Source: Mycocentrospora acerina
Lineage: Eukaryota; Ascomycota; Dothideomycetes; Pleosporales
Assembly: GCA_022701365.1 (NCBI GenBank)
Contig: JAKUHH010000030.1
Location: 311,107-375,106, forward strand
Length of the DNA stretch: 64,000 bases
Direction: 5' to 3'
The notes under the pieces are model-generated. The model saw only the letters and a list, made by a program, of their open reading frames with translations. It was not told where the DNA came from and searched no databases. A program made the translations under genes and the position numbers. Positions 1-12,205 of the stretch are shown piece by piece. Positions within the stretch are counted from its first letter, which is position 1. The number at the start of each line of letters is the position of its first letter.

Positions 1-1690
1 ATGTTGCTGGTGCGGTGGTGTTGTTGTATGGGCTGTACCGGGTGCTGTACGGGACGGATACGCCGCATATCAAGGGGTTGCCTGAGATTCCTGGACTACC
101 GTTGTTTGGAAGCTTGTTGGAATTGGGGACGAATCATGCAAAGGTTGCGCAAGGATGGGCGGAGAAGTATGGGCCGGTCTTCCAGGTGCGGATGGGCAAC
201 AGGGTATGTTGATATGCATTGCCAGTTTGAGGCGATGATGGAAATACGAGTATGGGAGGATGTATATGGCTGACACTGAACCTTAGAGAATCGTCTTCGC
301 AAACTCGTTCGACTCGGTCCGCCACCTCTGGATCACAAACCAATCTGCCCTGATTTCCCGGCCTATGCTGCACACCTTCCACAAGGTCGTTTCCTCGTCG
401 CAGGGTTTCACAATCGGTACCTCGCCATGGGACGAGTCGTGCAAGAACCGCCGCAAGGCCGCAGCCACAGCTCTCAACCGTCCGGCCGTGCAGTCGTACA
501 TGCCACTCATCGACCTCGAGTCCACCGTGTCAATCAAAGAACTGCTCCTCGACAGCAATGGCGGAGAGATCGATCTTGACCCGCGAGCATACTGGCAGCG
601 ATATGCATTGAACACCAGCCTGACACTGAACTACGGATACCGCATCGACGGCGACAAGGAAGCACCGCTACTGAAGGAAATTGTGGATGTAGAGCGCGGA
701 GTAGGGAACTTTCGATCGACGAGCAATAACTGGCAGGATTACATCCCACTGTTGCGGCTGCTACCAAACCAGAGTAACGAGGCGGTCAAGTTCAGGGAGA
801 GGAGGGACGTGTATATGGATCGGTTGCTGAATACGCTGCAAGACAAGATTGAGAAGGGAACAGACAAGCCATGCATTACGGGAAATATTATCAAGGATCC
901 AGAGGCAAAGTTGACTCGAGGTATGCCTCCCCCACCCCCCTTTTTTTCCTCAAGAAACGAACCCCTACTAACGATACCCCACCCTCTAGCTGAGATAAAA
1001 TCCATCTGCCTAACCATGGTGTCCGCCGGTCTCGACACCGTCCCCGGCAACCTCATCATGGGCATCGCGTTCCTCGCCTCCCCCCTCGGCCTCCCCATCC
1101 AAGCGCGCGCTTATGAAGAAATCAAACGTGTCTACCCCAACAACGACGCCTGGCACCAATGCATCCACGAAGAAAAAATCCCTTACATCACGGCCCTCTA
1201 CAAGGAAATCCTCCGCTACTGGACCGTGATCCCCATCTGCCTGCCCCGCGTCAGCATCAAGCCCATTGTCTGGGAAGGCGTCACCATTCCCACGGGCACA
1301 ACCTTTTACATGAACGCCTACGCCGCCGACTACGACGGCACACACTTCAAGAACCCCGACACCTTTGACCCCGAGCGCTACCTCAACGTCCCAGACGGCG
1401 CAGGCACGCCGCACTACGGCTACGGCGCGGGATCGCGCATGTGTGTCGGCAGCCACTTGGCGAACCGCGAGCTGTACACTGCATTTGTAAGGCTGATTAG
1501 CGCGTTTGAATTCACGCCGCCAAAGGATAAGGCGGATCAGGCAGTCATGGATTGCCTCGAGGCGAATAGCTTGCCGACGAGTTTGACCATGGAGCCAAAG
1601 TATTTCAAGGTGGGGTTTAAGCCGAGGGATAGGAAGGTGTTGGATAGGTGGATAAGGGAGAGTGAGGAGAAGACGCAGGGGTTGAGATGA
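1..1690 (+). CDS. Cytochrome P450, CYP504-like (phenylacetate hydroxylase type), 5' end outside window
   Basis: A microsomal-type P450 monooxygenase. The frame is open to the left edge with no ATG, so the start and most of the membrane anchor lie upstream; the first visible residues are hydrophobic (VVLLYGLYRVLYG) and followed by a proline-rich hinge. Exons run to 203, 287-920 and 990-1690. The second intron is 69 bases without a stop, so an intronless reading would wrongly add 23 residues, including a poly-proline stretch. The I-helix region reads MVSAGLDTVPGN, the K-helix ExxR is KEILR, and the heme loop is YGAGSRMCVG with the ligand Cys. The wording around MGNRRIVFANSFDSV and SAGLDTVPGNL resembles fungal CYP504 enzymes, which hydroxylate phenylacetate or 3-hydroxyphenylacetate on the way to homogentisate. 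The P450 call is firm; the subfamily and substrate are inferred. Its 3' end faces TRP4 with about 210 bases between. Confidence 0.88.
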
Positions 1691-1904
1691 GAGGGGAGAG
1701 GGGAGATGGGAGAGGGAAGAAGCGATTTGGATATAGACTTGGATCAACCACTTGCATGTGTTCTAGGTGTTTGGCTAGCGAAGAGTCAACAACACATGGG
1801 TTGACTCTCGAATGCGAATTGACTTTGCTCTAATTTTATTTTTTATTTTTGAAAAAAATCAAGTCATATACCTCCCTCATTCATTTCAACCATTTCAACA
1901 ACCC

Positions 1905-3257
1905 CTAAGCCACTTTGTTCGTGACGTCGACAAACTTCTGCCACTCCTGGTATGCTACGCCGCTCTGAATAGCCCACTTTGCCCTTCTCACGCCCTCCTT
2001 CCACCTTCCGCCTCCGGGCCCCACTTCGGTAATCACCTTGCCATCATCGCCGTGGCCCATGTCGCTCGTGTCTGCGTCGCAGACGCCACTGACGACAAAC
2101 AGCGCGGCAGTGTTGATGTAGACAAAGTGCAGAATGGGGTCGTTGGGCGGGACCTCGCCCTTGAGAATCTTCATCAGGATCTCTGCGTTTGTCTCTGGGG
2201 ACTGGCCTGGAGACACTTCGCTGAGGGGGTGGGTCGGGAGCCCAAAGTCCGCGGGGGTGACGGTGAAGTAGTTGATGTCTACGTGGCCCGACTGGGCGTT
2301 TTCGACTAATCGCCAGCAGTGCGTGGGTCCCGCGCACGAGAGTTCGTCGAGCTCCTCGTCGCCGCAGATGACTAGGCCCTTGCGGCATCCGGACTGGCGC
2401 AGGGATTCGGCAAAGTCGGGGCCGATTTCTTTGCGGGCGACGCCGAGGACGCGCGCTTCGATGAGGTCGTGCAGCGGGTTTGCGAGCGGGCCGAGGAGGT
2501 TGAAAATGGTGCGCCAGCCAAGTTGGCGGCGGATGGAGGCTGCGTGGCGGGCGCCGGGGTGGAAGATGGGTGCAAAGAGAAAGGCATAGTTGGTCTGGGA
2601 GTAGATTTCGTGGATGGTGGAGGGGGCAATGGCAGTGATGACGGGGGCCTTTGGTGGAGTGCAACTCAGGAGGTCGGCGGAGCCGGAGCGCGAGGTTGAC
2701 GCTTTGTTGCCGTGCTTAGCGATCATGAGGAGAGCGCTGGCGAGGATGGAAGAGGTGGTGGAGATGTTGAAGGTGTTGTGGGAGTCACCTCCTGTGCCGA
2801 CTATGTCGCACTGTTGGGAGTGGTTAGTGTTGGGCGACGACGAGCAATTCAATCAGAGGAAGGGCTTAGTATGGTGAAATTGAGTTTTGGATATACATAT
2901 CAGACTAGTTGTCGACAAAAGAGGTATACGTACCAGTCCTCCGTGATAGCCTCCCTCCTTTCTCCCCCGCTGCTGGATGAGCTTGTCGAGCGCTTCAACA
3001 TCAATGCCAGTGGAGAAGTCTCGCATAGCTTTTGAGCATTTTGCCAGGACGTCTGCCTGCCTGTCACGGTCTGTGAAATGCAGACATGTCAGGAGAGCAC
3101 CAATCTGGACTTCGGAGATGCTGTTTGTGAAGATGAGGGAGAGTGCTGCGGCAATTTCATCGGCGTTTGGTTTTGTGGCCGGCGACTCGTGCCAGAGACG
3201 TTTGAGGAGGGGCGTTATGGAGACCTTGTTCTCCTCGTCGGTTAGTGCTGATGCCAT
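1905..3257 (-). CDS. TRP4: Anthranilate phosphoribosyltransferase (tryptophan biosynthesis)
   Basis: Transfers phosphoribose from PRPP to anthranilate, the second committed step of tryptophan synthesis. Two exons, 2934-3257 and 1905-2810, are split by a 123-base intron (GTACGT donor, CAG acceptor) that joins GGL to CDIVGTGG in phase 0; the product is 409 residues. Residues 1-105 are the helical N-terminal domain, followed by the PRPP-binding loop CDIVGTGGD at 109-117 and the AKHGNKAS motif near 139-146. Later features fit the family, including NLLGPLANP and GDEELDELS. The gene is single-domain, as in budding yeast TRP4, not fused to other trp activities. It is transcribed away from MAK21 across a 433-base shared upstream region that carries a perfect TGACTCA site, which fits control by the Gcn4/CpcA amino-acid starvation activator. 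The family call is very secure. Confidence 0.95.
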
Positions 3258-3690
3258 TGTTTTTTTCTAAATCCAGAAGTGGTATTCCTTGCTCTTTTTG
3301 GTGCTCCCTCTAAAGAAATGTATTGGCGGGGTAGCTGATATGTTTTTGGCGGCGATGGGTGTCAATTGGCCTGGAAGTTGGTGTTTCCGACTATTCACAA
3401 TTGACAACGAGGACTGGGACAAGAGAGAGCAACGAAGAGGGAGCCGCTTTGACTCACCAGGGCAATATGCGGAGGTGAAGTCCGCATTCCGCAATGGACC
3501 CTCATGGACAGCCCGCTAGTCCTGTTGCGGCCTACCCTGGGGTCGAGCGGAGAATAGTGGCGCCGCGCCGGATCTCAAATTTCTACGGCTACTACCCGTC
3601 GGCGTCGAGTCGGACTTGGGCGAGACGCGCCAGAGTAATTTTCTCTGACGGACCTTGCAGCGACCGCTCCCGCGACGCCGACGAAATCAA
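3258..3690. promoter_or_regulatory. Divergent promoter region, TRP4 (left) and MAK21 (right)
   Basis: 433 bases separate the two start codons, so both promoters must lie here or extend into the neighbours. The only motif I can name with confidence is TGACTCA at 3450-3456. No TATA box stands out on either side. The right half is pyrimidine-rich in places and GC-rich close to the MAK21 start. Confidence 0.6.
3450..3456. promoter_or_regulatory. Gcn4/CpcA-type site TGACTCA
   Basis: A perfect TGACTCA lies about 193 bases upstream of the TRP4 start codon. This is the consensus of the bZIP activator of general (cross-pathway) amino-acid control, and tryptophan genes are classic targets in yeasts and moulds. 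Binding is inferred, not shown. Confidence 0.55.
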
Positions 3691-6428
3691 ATGGGGAAGA
3701 AGCGGACCCATGCCGAGACCAAGGATGGCTTCACGAAGCCGCCGCCCGCCAACGACCGGGTGAACGAGCGCAGAGACGGGCGCAAGGGCGGCGACGCGCC
3801 CAAGAAGGGATCGATGCTGGTAAGAGCGCGGCGACTCAGGCGGCGACATGGGCGACCATGTACATAGACACACGACGGCCCAGTGCTAACGCCCGCCCGC
3901 AGGTCTTCAAGCCGCAGCCCGAATGGCACTCAGTTGCGCTGCCGGCGCTGCCCACGACGGCCAACCCCACGATCCCGCCCCGCTACGTGCTCGACGCCCT
4001 CCACGAGCACGCCAACCAGCTGCTCGAGGCCGAGGCCGCCGAGTACGCCGCCTCGCACATGACCAAGGACTCGTCGCACAAGTTCATGTCGACCGTCATG
4101 GCATCCGGAACCATGGAGGACAAGGTCTCGGCCCTGACGCTGCTCGTCCAGGAGTCGCCGCTGCACACGACCAAGGCCTTTGAGCAGCTGCTGGGCCTGT
4201 CGCGCAAGAAGAGCCGCAACGCCGCCATGATGGCCCTCGCCGCCCTCAAGGATCTGATGGGCCAGGGCGCCCTGCTGCCCCCGGACCGCAAGCTCAAGGC
4301 CTTTGCCCGCCAGCCCGGCCTCATTGGCGCTCTGCAGGGCAAGAACGCCCAGTGGAGGGCGGGCGACAAGCTGCCCGGCGACCTGCAGAAGATCCACCTT
4401 ATCGCGTGGGCCTACGAGGACTGGCTGAAGAAGCAGTACTTTGAGATGCTCAAGATCATCGAGGGCTGGTCCAACGACGAGGTCGAGTACTCGCGCAACC
4501 GCGCCGTCACCTTTGTCTGGGAGCTGCTCAAGGAGAAGCCCGAGCAGGAGGAGAACTTGCTGCGTCTGCTCATCAACAAGCTGGGCGACAAGGAGAAGAA
4601 GGTCGCCTCGCGCGCCTCGTACCTGCTGCTCCAGCTGCAAATCACCCACCCGCTCATGAAGAACGTCATCATCAGCTCCATCGAATCAGACCTGCTCTTT
4701 CGCCCCAACCAGAGCGGTGTCGCAAAGTACTACGCCGTCATCACCCTCAACCAGACCGTGCTCGGCGTCAAAGAGGCCGAGGTTGCCAACAAGCTCCTCG
4801 AAATCTACTTTAGCATTTTCCTTGGCCTGCTGAAGAAGCAGAAGGAGCACGAAAAGGAGGAGAAGCGCATAAACAAGCACGGCCTCGTGCAGGGTGGTGG
4901 CAGCAAGCCTGGCAAGATGGCCAAGAAGAAGGCCGAAAAGGCGGCTACCATGGCCTTCAAGGTCGAGGACGAGTCGAGAGAAAAGCTCATCTCTGCCATC
5001 CTGACGGGCGTTAACCGCGCATTCCCCTTCGCCAAGACCGACGACGTCAAGTTTGAAGCGCAGCTCAACACCATCTTCGAAGTCACCCACTCCTCCAACT
5101 TCAACACCAGCATCCAGGCCATGACCCTGATCCAGCAGATCTCAGCCACCAAATCCTACGCCACCGACCGTTTCTACCGCACACTCTACGAGTCTCTCCT
5201 GGACCCACGACTCATCACAACTTCCAAGCACATCATGTACCTCAATCTCCTATACCGATCCCTCAAAGCCGACCTCAGCCAAAAGCGCGTCAAGGCGTTT
5301 GTCAAGCGATTACTCCAAATCATTCACATGCACGAGCCTCCTTTCATCTGCGGTGTCTTATATCTCGTCAACGAATTGATTACGACGTTCCCCAGCATCA
5401 AATCCATGTTGTCGACGCCAGAAGACAACGCTGATGACAGCGGCGACGAGCACTACGAGGACGTCCCAGAGGACAACGACGAAAAGACAGACAAGAAGGT
5501 GGAGTCTACCCATCACAGCTACGACCCTCGCAAGCGAGATCCGGAGCACGCACAAGCAGACCTGTCCTGTCTATGGGAATTGCTGCCACTCCAGGCACAC
5601 TACCACCCATCTGTCCACGTCCTTGCTTCCAAGATTGTCAACCAGGAGCCTATCAAGGAGAAGCCCGACCCAACAATCTACACGCTCATGAATTTCCTCG
5701 ACAAGTTCTCCTTCAAGAACGCAAAGACCAAGGCTCAAGCTGTCCACGGATCTTCCATCATGCAGCCCATGTCTGGCACCTCCAAGGCGGCCGACTACCT
5801 CATCACCGCACGCGACGGCGACCGCACGCACGATCCGCTCAACTCGGAGCAGTTCTGGCGCCAGAAGGTCGACGATGTACGTGTCGATGAGGTCTTCTTC
5901 CACACCTACTTTGAGAAGGCAGGTAGGGCCAAGGCAGCGGACAAGAAGGCCAAGAAGAAGAGCAGGAAACAAGACGATGATGAGGACGAGGAGAGCGACG
6001 AAGATGAGATCTGGCAGGCACTTGTCAAGAGCCGACCAGATGTCGAAGGCGACGATGGTGGTGATGACGGCTTCAGTGACATCGACATGGAAGATATGAT
6101 GAGCGATGACGACGAAGTTGGCGGTATCGGCATGGACGCCGGCGTCGAACTCAACCTCGGCAGCGATGACGAGGACGAGGAACCCGCCCAGCCCACTGCC
6201 GACGACGACGATGACGACGACTTTGCAGACTTTGATCTCGACGACGAGGAAGGCTTCATGGACAGCGACGACGAAGTCCCCGTCGAAATGGATATTGGTG
6301 CCGAGGAAGCCGCTGAGGGCGATACCAAGGAAGACAAGAAGCGCAAGAAGAGGAAGCTCAAGCACCTCCCTACTTTCGCATCGGTGGAAGACTACGCCAA
6401 ACTCATTGGTGACGACGACAGCGAGTAA
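3691..6428 (+). CDS. MAK21: 60S ribosome assembly factor Mak21/Noc1 (CBF/Mak21 family)
   Basis: A nucleolar HEAT-type protein which, with Noc2, accompanies early pre-60S particles out of the nucleolus. Exon 1 (3691-3819) encodes MGKKRTHAETKDGF and ends in ML; an 83-base intron with a GTAAGA donor is followed by exon 2 at 3903, giving 884 residues. The start is the first ATG of an open basic N-terminus. The central part (about residues 100-600) is alpha-helical repeat matching the CBF/Mak21 domain, including the stretch KADLSQKRVKAFVKRLLQ and the downstream HSYDPRKRDPEHA. The C-terminus from about 690 is strongly acidic with KKRKKRKLKH near the end, typical of nucleolar factors. The acidic tract makes a long open frame on the opposite strand that is not a gene. 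Family call secure; it is shorter at the N-terminus than the yeast protein. Confidence 0.93.
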
Positions 6429-7398
6429 ACCCCTTGAAAAAACTACATGTAACAGCGTAGAAGAAATCTCTACACATGTAAATATATATATATATTTTGA
6501 TATCTTGCGGAGTCGGCGGCGCACGCTGGGCGATGATAGCAGGGGCAGGCGGGCAAGCAAGCAGGGGAGGGGGGAGGCAAGCAGGTCATGAAAGCGGACC
6601 CCCATTTACGAGTTTACAAAGCATATGTTTCTTGATTGTAGATATCCCCACTCGTCACACCTACCCACACACATACCTACCTTTTTTTATAATAGGCCTT
6701 TTTTTTTATCACATTAGACTGGGGGCGTTCGCTCTTCGTTTTCTTCCAAAGGTCTTGACACTTTGTTTCTCTTCTTCTCGTTTTTTTTTGGTTCTGCTCG
6801 GCTATGTTTTTGGCTTTGCGTGATTGCGTGACTGTGATTAGGTGAAGTGAAGCGACATCTCTTTTCTTGAACTATTTGATCCTCCGATGGTAATGGTAAT
6901 GGTAACGGTGGTGTTTAAGGGGCCATTCCATACTGCCAAAGGTGGGAAGGGAGGGAATATACATGGCAAAGCCATTACTTCGCAGGCAGATATCCAAACT
7001 TCAAGCATGTGAAAGTTTTTTTGATGCATGAGAGGAGTCGCTTACTTGATGCGCAAGTTGTGTAGATATTTACATACCCAACTATCTATCTATCTGTTTG
7101 TATGCATGTATGCATGTAGGAAAAACAGCTCCTCCATGAGTAAGCATGACCCCGACCCCGACGAAACAACCATATACTTGAAATAGATGGATGCAAAAAA
7201 CAAACTCCGTAAAATGCTACATACCCTAACATTCCCTTCCAAAAAAATCGATTCATTTCGCCAAAGAACCGATTCATAACCCATGTGCTAGAGGTAGGTA
7301 ATGTTGGTTCCCAGATACTGCAAAACCCCCCCCAAAAACGCCCAGGCTGTAGATGCAAATGCACAAAAATTCAATGTTAACCCGCCACAGGAAAGACT
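6429..7398. other. Intergenic, convergent 3' ends of MAK21 and the Kin17 gene
   Basis: About 970 bases with T-runs, a TA-repeat near 6481-6495 and a short GGTAAT repeat near 6890. No coding signal beyond chance frames. It presumably holds the two 3' untranslated regions. Confidence 0.6.
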
Positions 7399-8274
7399 TT
7401 ATAGTTTAACTTTCTTAACTGGTTTCTGCTCAAGAACATCGTCCTTTTTCCGCTTGAAGATGCTCTGGCTTTTCATCTGGCCGAGGCCTGCTTTGTTTGG
7501 TGGGAGAGTCTTTGCTTTTAGCCCGAAGCTCAGCTTGACAGGCGCGGCTTCTGGCTTTGGTTCTTCGGCAGGTTTGTTTTCTTCTCCTTCTTCGACGGGC
7601 GAGTCGACCTTCTTGTTTTCTGTGGATGGAGCGGGTTCGGCTGGGGGGGTTGTGCTCTCCTTTGGTTGCATGGCGGCGGCTGCTGTTGCTCTTTTTGCTT
7701 CGGTGGCTTTCTTAGCCTCGGCTTCTTCTTGCGCTCGCTTTGCCATTTTCTTCAGCATCTTGTCTTCGCCGGCTCCGCTTCTTGCTTCTGCCGCTTCCTG
7801 CTCGGCGATTTCTTCTTTGCGCTTGACGGCTGCGACGCTGGTGTCCCGCCATGCGATCATGAGACCATCTTTCTCGTCCTCTTTGACGTGGCAGATTCCC
7901 TCCCTTCCAAGATGTTTTGTAAACTCGGTCAAGCTTGCCCACTTCGTCGCGTTCATGTGGACGTGCTCCTTGTCGCGGATGTATTCGTTGTAGAAGCGAT
8001 TCACGCTAATCCACTTTTCGTTGTGCGCTGTCCGCAGCAGCGACACAAAGTCGCGCTGGAAGTCGTTGCTGAAATTGGCAATGTGTTTGCGCGGGTCCTC
8101 GCCCACGACCTGCATTTGGCGCACATGCGATTCGGACTGGACGTGGCACTTGAAGCCGTTGGCGTCGCGACACTGCTTCTGGCAGATTTCACACCACCAG
8201 CGCAGACGCTGGAGTCCCTTGGACTTCATCTTGTTGGCGACCCATTTTGTGGTTCCGGCTTCGGCCTTGCCCAT
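7399..8274 (-). CDS. Kin17/Rts2-type zinc-finger DNA/RNA-binding protein
   Basis: Intronless gene of 291 residues. The N-terminus MGKAEAGTTKWVANKMKSKG leads into a C2H2 finger with C28, C31, H44 and H50, exactly the unusual Kin17 finger. Residues 51-160 match the Kin17 winged-helix domain (FSNDFQRDFVSLLRTAHNEK, VNRFYNEYIRDKEHVHMN, WASLTEFTKHLGREG). From about 165 the protein is a Lys/Glu/Ala-rich coiled-coil-like tail. Human KIN17 is longer and ends in Tudor/KOW-like domains that are absent here, as in other fungal homologs. Kin17 proteins are nuclear and tied to DNA replication or repair and to spliceosome contacts; the exact role in this fungus is inferred. The gene is convergent with MAK21 and 286 bases downstream-facing from the acyl-CoA synthetase gene. 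Confidence 0.92.
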   Translation of the reverse strand: MGKAEAGTTKWVANKMKSKGLQRLRWWCEICQKQCRDANGFKCHVQSESHVRQMQVVGEDPRKHIANFSNDFQRDFVSLLRTAHNEKWISVNRFYNEYIRDKEHVHMNATKWASLTEFTKHLGREGICHVKEDEKDGLMIAWRDTSVAAVKRKEEIAEQEAAEARSGAGEDKMLKKMAKRAQEEAEAKKATEAKRATAAAAMQPKESTTPPAEPAPSTENKKVDSPVEEGEENKPAEEPKPEAAPVKLSFGLKAKTLPPNKAGLGQMKSQSIFKRKKDDVLEQKPVKKVKL

Positions 8275-8560
8275 CGTGTCTGTCGTGTGTGCTAGGTGTT
8301 ACGAAACGTGTTATGGCGGAAGCTTCCTTGGATGATTGCGATCGGATTGTGGTATTGTGAGTGTGACTTGAGTGTGAAGGTGAGAAATGAGTAGGCGTTG
8401 TTGAACAGCAAATGTTGACTCTAGAAAGTCGGGGTCGGCTGACTAAGTGGTCGCCACCATCAATTCGGCGGTCATGCACTTTGAATCACTCATGCGCAGC
8501 ATATTTCAATCGCATAAAATTATCACATGAATTTTCTGATTGGTTCCATATATACAAATT

Positions 8561-10618
8561 TCATGTTAACCTTGCGCTCTTATCTTTAATGGCCTCCCAG
8601 TCTTTCCTCTCAAACGGCAGATACCTGTCGCTACTTGGTGGAAGCCAGTAGAACTTGTCTGTGCCAGTGATCTTATCCGGATCTACACCTTCGCTCTTGA
8701 GCCTGCCTTTCTGAATCTTGAGCGTCCCAGTGTACTCCAGCGCAGAAGTTACCCTCAAGAACAATGGTACAGCATATCCCGGTAGTACAGCTCTCGCGTG
8801 GGCAGCCAGTGAATGGAAATCAAACGTAGACTCAGTCACGCCGTCCGCCATGACAATAGATGCAGCGCCTGCTCGACCGTCATACCCGGGAACTGATACT
8901 CCGTAGACGTTGGTTTCCGCTATTTGCGGGAATTTACCCATCATATCGGCGACTTCGTTAGTAGAGACGTTCTCAGATTTCCAGCGGAATGTGTCACCCA
9001 GGCGATCAACAAAGTAAACACGTCCTTCGGAATCTTGTCGCATCATATCGCCAGATAAAAACCACCTATGAACAGTTAGTGCTGTTAGATCAAAGTAGCA
9101 ATCTCGTGACGAGGGAAACACCGTACATGTCACCCTTCTCAAATACATCAGTAATCCTCCTCTTATGAGTTGCACCGTCGTTGTTGAAATAAGTCGGAGC
9201 GCTTCCCAAGGTATCTGGTGTTAATCGATGCAGAACCTGTCCTGGTTCGTCAACACCGCATCGGATTGCGAAGCCATTCTTATCACGCATTATGTCCTCA
9301 GTATCAACATCCATCTTCACTCTGACCTCTTGGTTTCTGTTCCTCCAGTTCCAGATTAGGCCTCGCAGTCCTACTGTATGTGCAGTAAACGGCCCAGCAT
9401 TTCTGTTAAAGGTCGCACCAAGACCGTCCGTAGCTGCATACAACTCGTTGATTACAGGAATGTTGAATCGCTCGCGGAATGGCTCCCACACATCTGGTCG
9501 CATGCCATTTCCCCAAGCCACTTGGACCTTGTGTTTGCGTTCGTAAGGATTGGGTGGACCATTCAGCAAATATCGACACAACTCGCCGACATACTGAATA
9601 TGATTTGCGCCTGATTTGGCAACTTCGGGCCAAAAAGTTTTATGTGAGAATCTCCTGCCCAGGACGATAGTGCTACCAGCGTGGATACTCGGTGTCGTGC
9701 ACAGGCCATGGGCGGCGCCATGGTAGAGAGGCATGCATGTATACATTTTGTCTTCTGGTTTGAGGTTAAGGTACTTCGCAACACCGTAGCCAAGGGCAAG
9801 CTCTTTGCCCGTGCCCATGACCACGCCTTTGGGGAGTCCAGTGGTTCCAGAAGTGTACATGAGACTACGCACCGACTCTACACTAATGTTCTCGCGGCGG
9901 GACTCGGGGATGAATGTGTTATCAGATAATGATAGGAAGAACGACGGGTCGTAGTAGTGGACCTTGACACCCAAGTTCTCCAACTCCGTTTGGCATGGCT
10001 CGACATTGCTCTTCACATCGACATCTGTGATCAGGTATCTTGTTTTACACAACTAAAGAAAGTCAGCAATCTGTTCTTCTTGGGCTTTCTTGATAACCGC
10101 CTACTTTTGCGCAGTGAATCAGCCCGGCGCCAGTGAGATTCCAGTTGACAAATGATGGCACCGCACCAATCGCATCGAGCCCAAACCAAATCATGTAGTA
10201 TTCCGGGCTGTTCCCACCATCTATTGCGACGACCTCGTCGACCTGAATACCAAGGTCGTTCATCAACCAATTGCCAACTCTGGTAATGGCTCCAAAAAAC
10301 TCCTTGTATGTCCATGTCTTGCCCTCGAAGATCAAGAAGGGGTGGTTTGGCTGATTGCGCAAGGCGTGGTCTTCGAAGACGTGGTATGTGAGGACGCGTT
10401 TTTTTACAACGTGGTCGGTGAGGAAGTCGATTGCATCTTGTGTAGGTGTGACACCTCCGCGAGCATTGTTGATATCTGAAGCGATGTGGAATTTTGCGTT
10501 TAGGTAGGCGGCGAGCGCAGTGGTACCTGCAGCTCCTGCAAGTAAAGGTACTTCCAATGGTTAGTACTCTATTCAAGTCTTAGATGTGCTAACAGGAATC
10601 GGGTAGCTTACACGCCAT
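8561..10618 (-). CDS. FAT1: Fat1-like very-long-chain acyl-CoA synthetase / fatty acid transport protein
   Basis: An AMP-forming enzyme that activates long or very long fatty acids and is usually on peroxisomal, ER or plasma membranes. Four exons: a 7-base first exon 10612-10618 (ATGGCGT), then 10105-10550, 9127-10052 and 8561-9065; introns are 61, 52 and 61 bases. Phases are consistent and give 627 residues beginning MALPLLAGAAGTTALAAYLN, a hydrophobic N-terminus. The AMP-binding signature YTSGTTGLPKG lies near 217-227. The joint GDMWFLSGDMMRQD crosses intron 3, followed by the FATP/VLACS signature GRVYFVDRLGDTFRWKSEN near 475-493. The C-terminus ends YLPFERKDWEAIKDKSARLT. The very short first exon is the least certain part: it is chosen because it restores an in-frame ATG with a good GTAAGC donor and a TACTAAC branch site. 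Subgroup within FATPs and substrate are inferred. Confidence 0.9.
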
Positions 10619-12205
10619 TTTTCTGGCCAAATAAAGCTATGTTTGACAGTCCGAGGGAGTTCTCAATGTCAAGGTGGTTGGTTCTTATCCAATTCCAGAC
10701 CTGCTGAAAACAGAGAAAATCGGAACATCGCGTCCCATAGCAGACGGGGTATTTCATGAGCACCGAGGTTGTCACATCGAGTCAGCGAACGACGTCGTTG
10801 TCGCGCAGAAGGGGTTCCTTCCCCGCAAATTCGAAAGCTTATTTCCGATATATCCGAGCGCCACAGTTCACGCGATCAGGCATTTGTACATGGTTTGGTT
10901 CGAGATACCAAAGGCTTCAGTTCACTCCATACTCGGGAGATATTCTTCGAGCAGTAAACACGCGTTTAACGCCCGGTCTACCAATTGTTTATATTGTCAG
11001 TTCTGGTATCGAAACGTGCCTAAGCCGGACCATGCGTAGACAAAGGGCTGGATCAGACAGCCACGATTATTGCCGTAGTATCTAGCTGGAGTATGAGCCA
11101 TTTTTTCCTACTTGGCGTTTTCAAACTATCTGGGATTCACCAGATGTACCTCGAGAAGAGCTCTGATGCCTACCTATGAGATTTAAAATACGAGTTTTCT
11201 GAGGTGGAGTATGGCTACAACGCATCCCAAATAACTAGCGTACCCTATTTGCTTCTACGCATCGAATTATCTATCGCTAAAATGGTCACATGTACAATTT
11301 GTAAGTCTATTCCGTTTTGAGCATTTTCATCCAAACATCCTTGTGGTAATACACACTAATCTTAGTTACACGGATCCCCAGAAGTATGCGTTGTGTTCCT
11401 GGTTTAAATTCGTCAGATGATTCCACATCTTGTCTTAATCCATACAAAGTTTTTGATGATCTATTCCATTCTGTTGTCTTGAAACAAACAAGGCTGTGTA
11501 TCAGTGTTTACGAAAACAAGCATTTCTGATGTTGTGGGAACGAAAAAAAAGGCGGTAACATTTCCAATCAGTTCAGTTCATCTCAGTGTCCTTCTTAGCC
11601 CAGAGATAATGGGAAGCCAAGGTAGTATTTCATGACTACTATTTCCATTTGGCTTATACAGACTCGTCGAAAGCGAGCCCAGATTGACACTGGTGTTGTG
11701 AAACTACCACAATCACTACTCTACATCTCATCCCCTCTCCCATATCACCACCTAAGCCCATCTCCACAGAACTATACAAATATGAGAAGGATGAAAACAG
11801 CTTTGCACGGAAAAGGTTATTGATGGAAGTATAAGAATTACCAAGCTTAGGGGTTAACATAATTAGCTTGTATTGTGCGTCACATGTAGCATCAAGTCCT
11901 CTCAAACACGTGTGTTCAAGCTTTTTGGTTAATTTTCGCAGGTATTGCTGTTGGAGGGTGCATATTTCCGCCTACTCTTAATTACGTCTTGAATTTTTAG
12001 ATACGCGCTACCACTAGTCCGCAGTTCAAGTTAGACAAGTACACAACATTGCGTCACCTCCGAAAAATTGTCACTTCAATGATTGTAAGCTCGATGAAAT
12101 CTCGAATCAGATCCAAAACACGCCATGATTGTTAAAAGGAATACCATTTCAACCTAAGCTTAATTGGATTTACATTATTGCTCCAGAAGTATCAAACTAT
12201 CCAGC
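10619..12205. other. Intergenic region upstream of the acyl-CoA synthetase gene
   Basis: About 1.6 kb between two minus-strand genes, holding the acyl-CoA synthetase promoter on its left side. Only short frames occur and none resembles a known protein. I see no repeat or structured RNA. Confidence 0.5.

Noticed and set aside
5571..6605. 344-codon open frame on the minus strand
   Set aside because: Antisense to the acidic C-terminus of MAK21; GAT/GAC/GAG codons read as hydrophobic residues on the other strand.
11281..11529. Possible tiny spliced gene starting MVTCTI with a GTAAGT donor and CTAATCTTAG acceptor
   Set aside because: Gives about 57 unremarkable residues; splice-like signals of this quality occur by chance and there is no similarity or context to support it.
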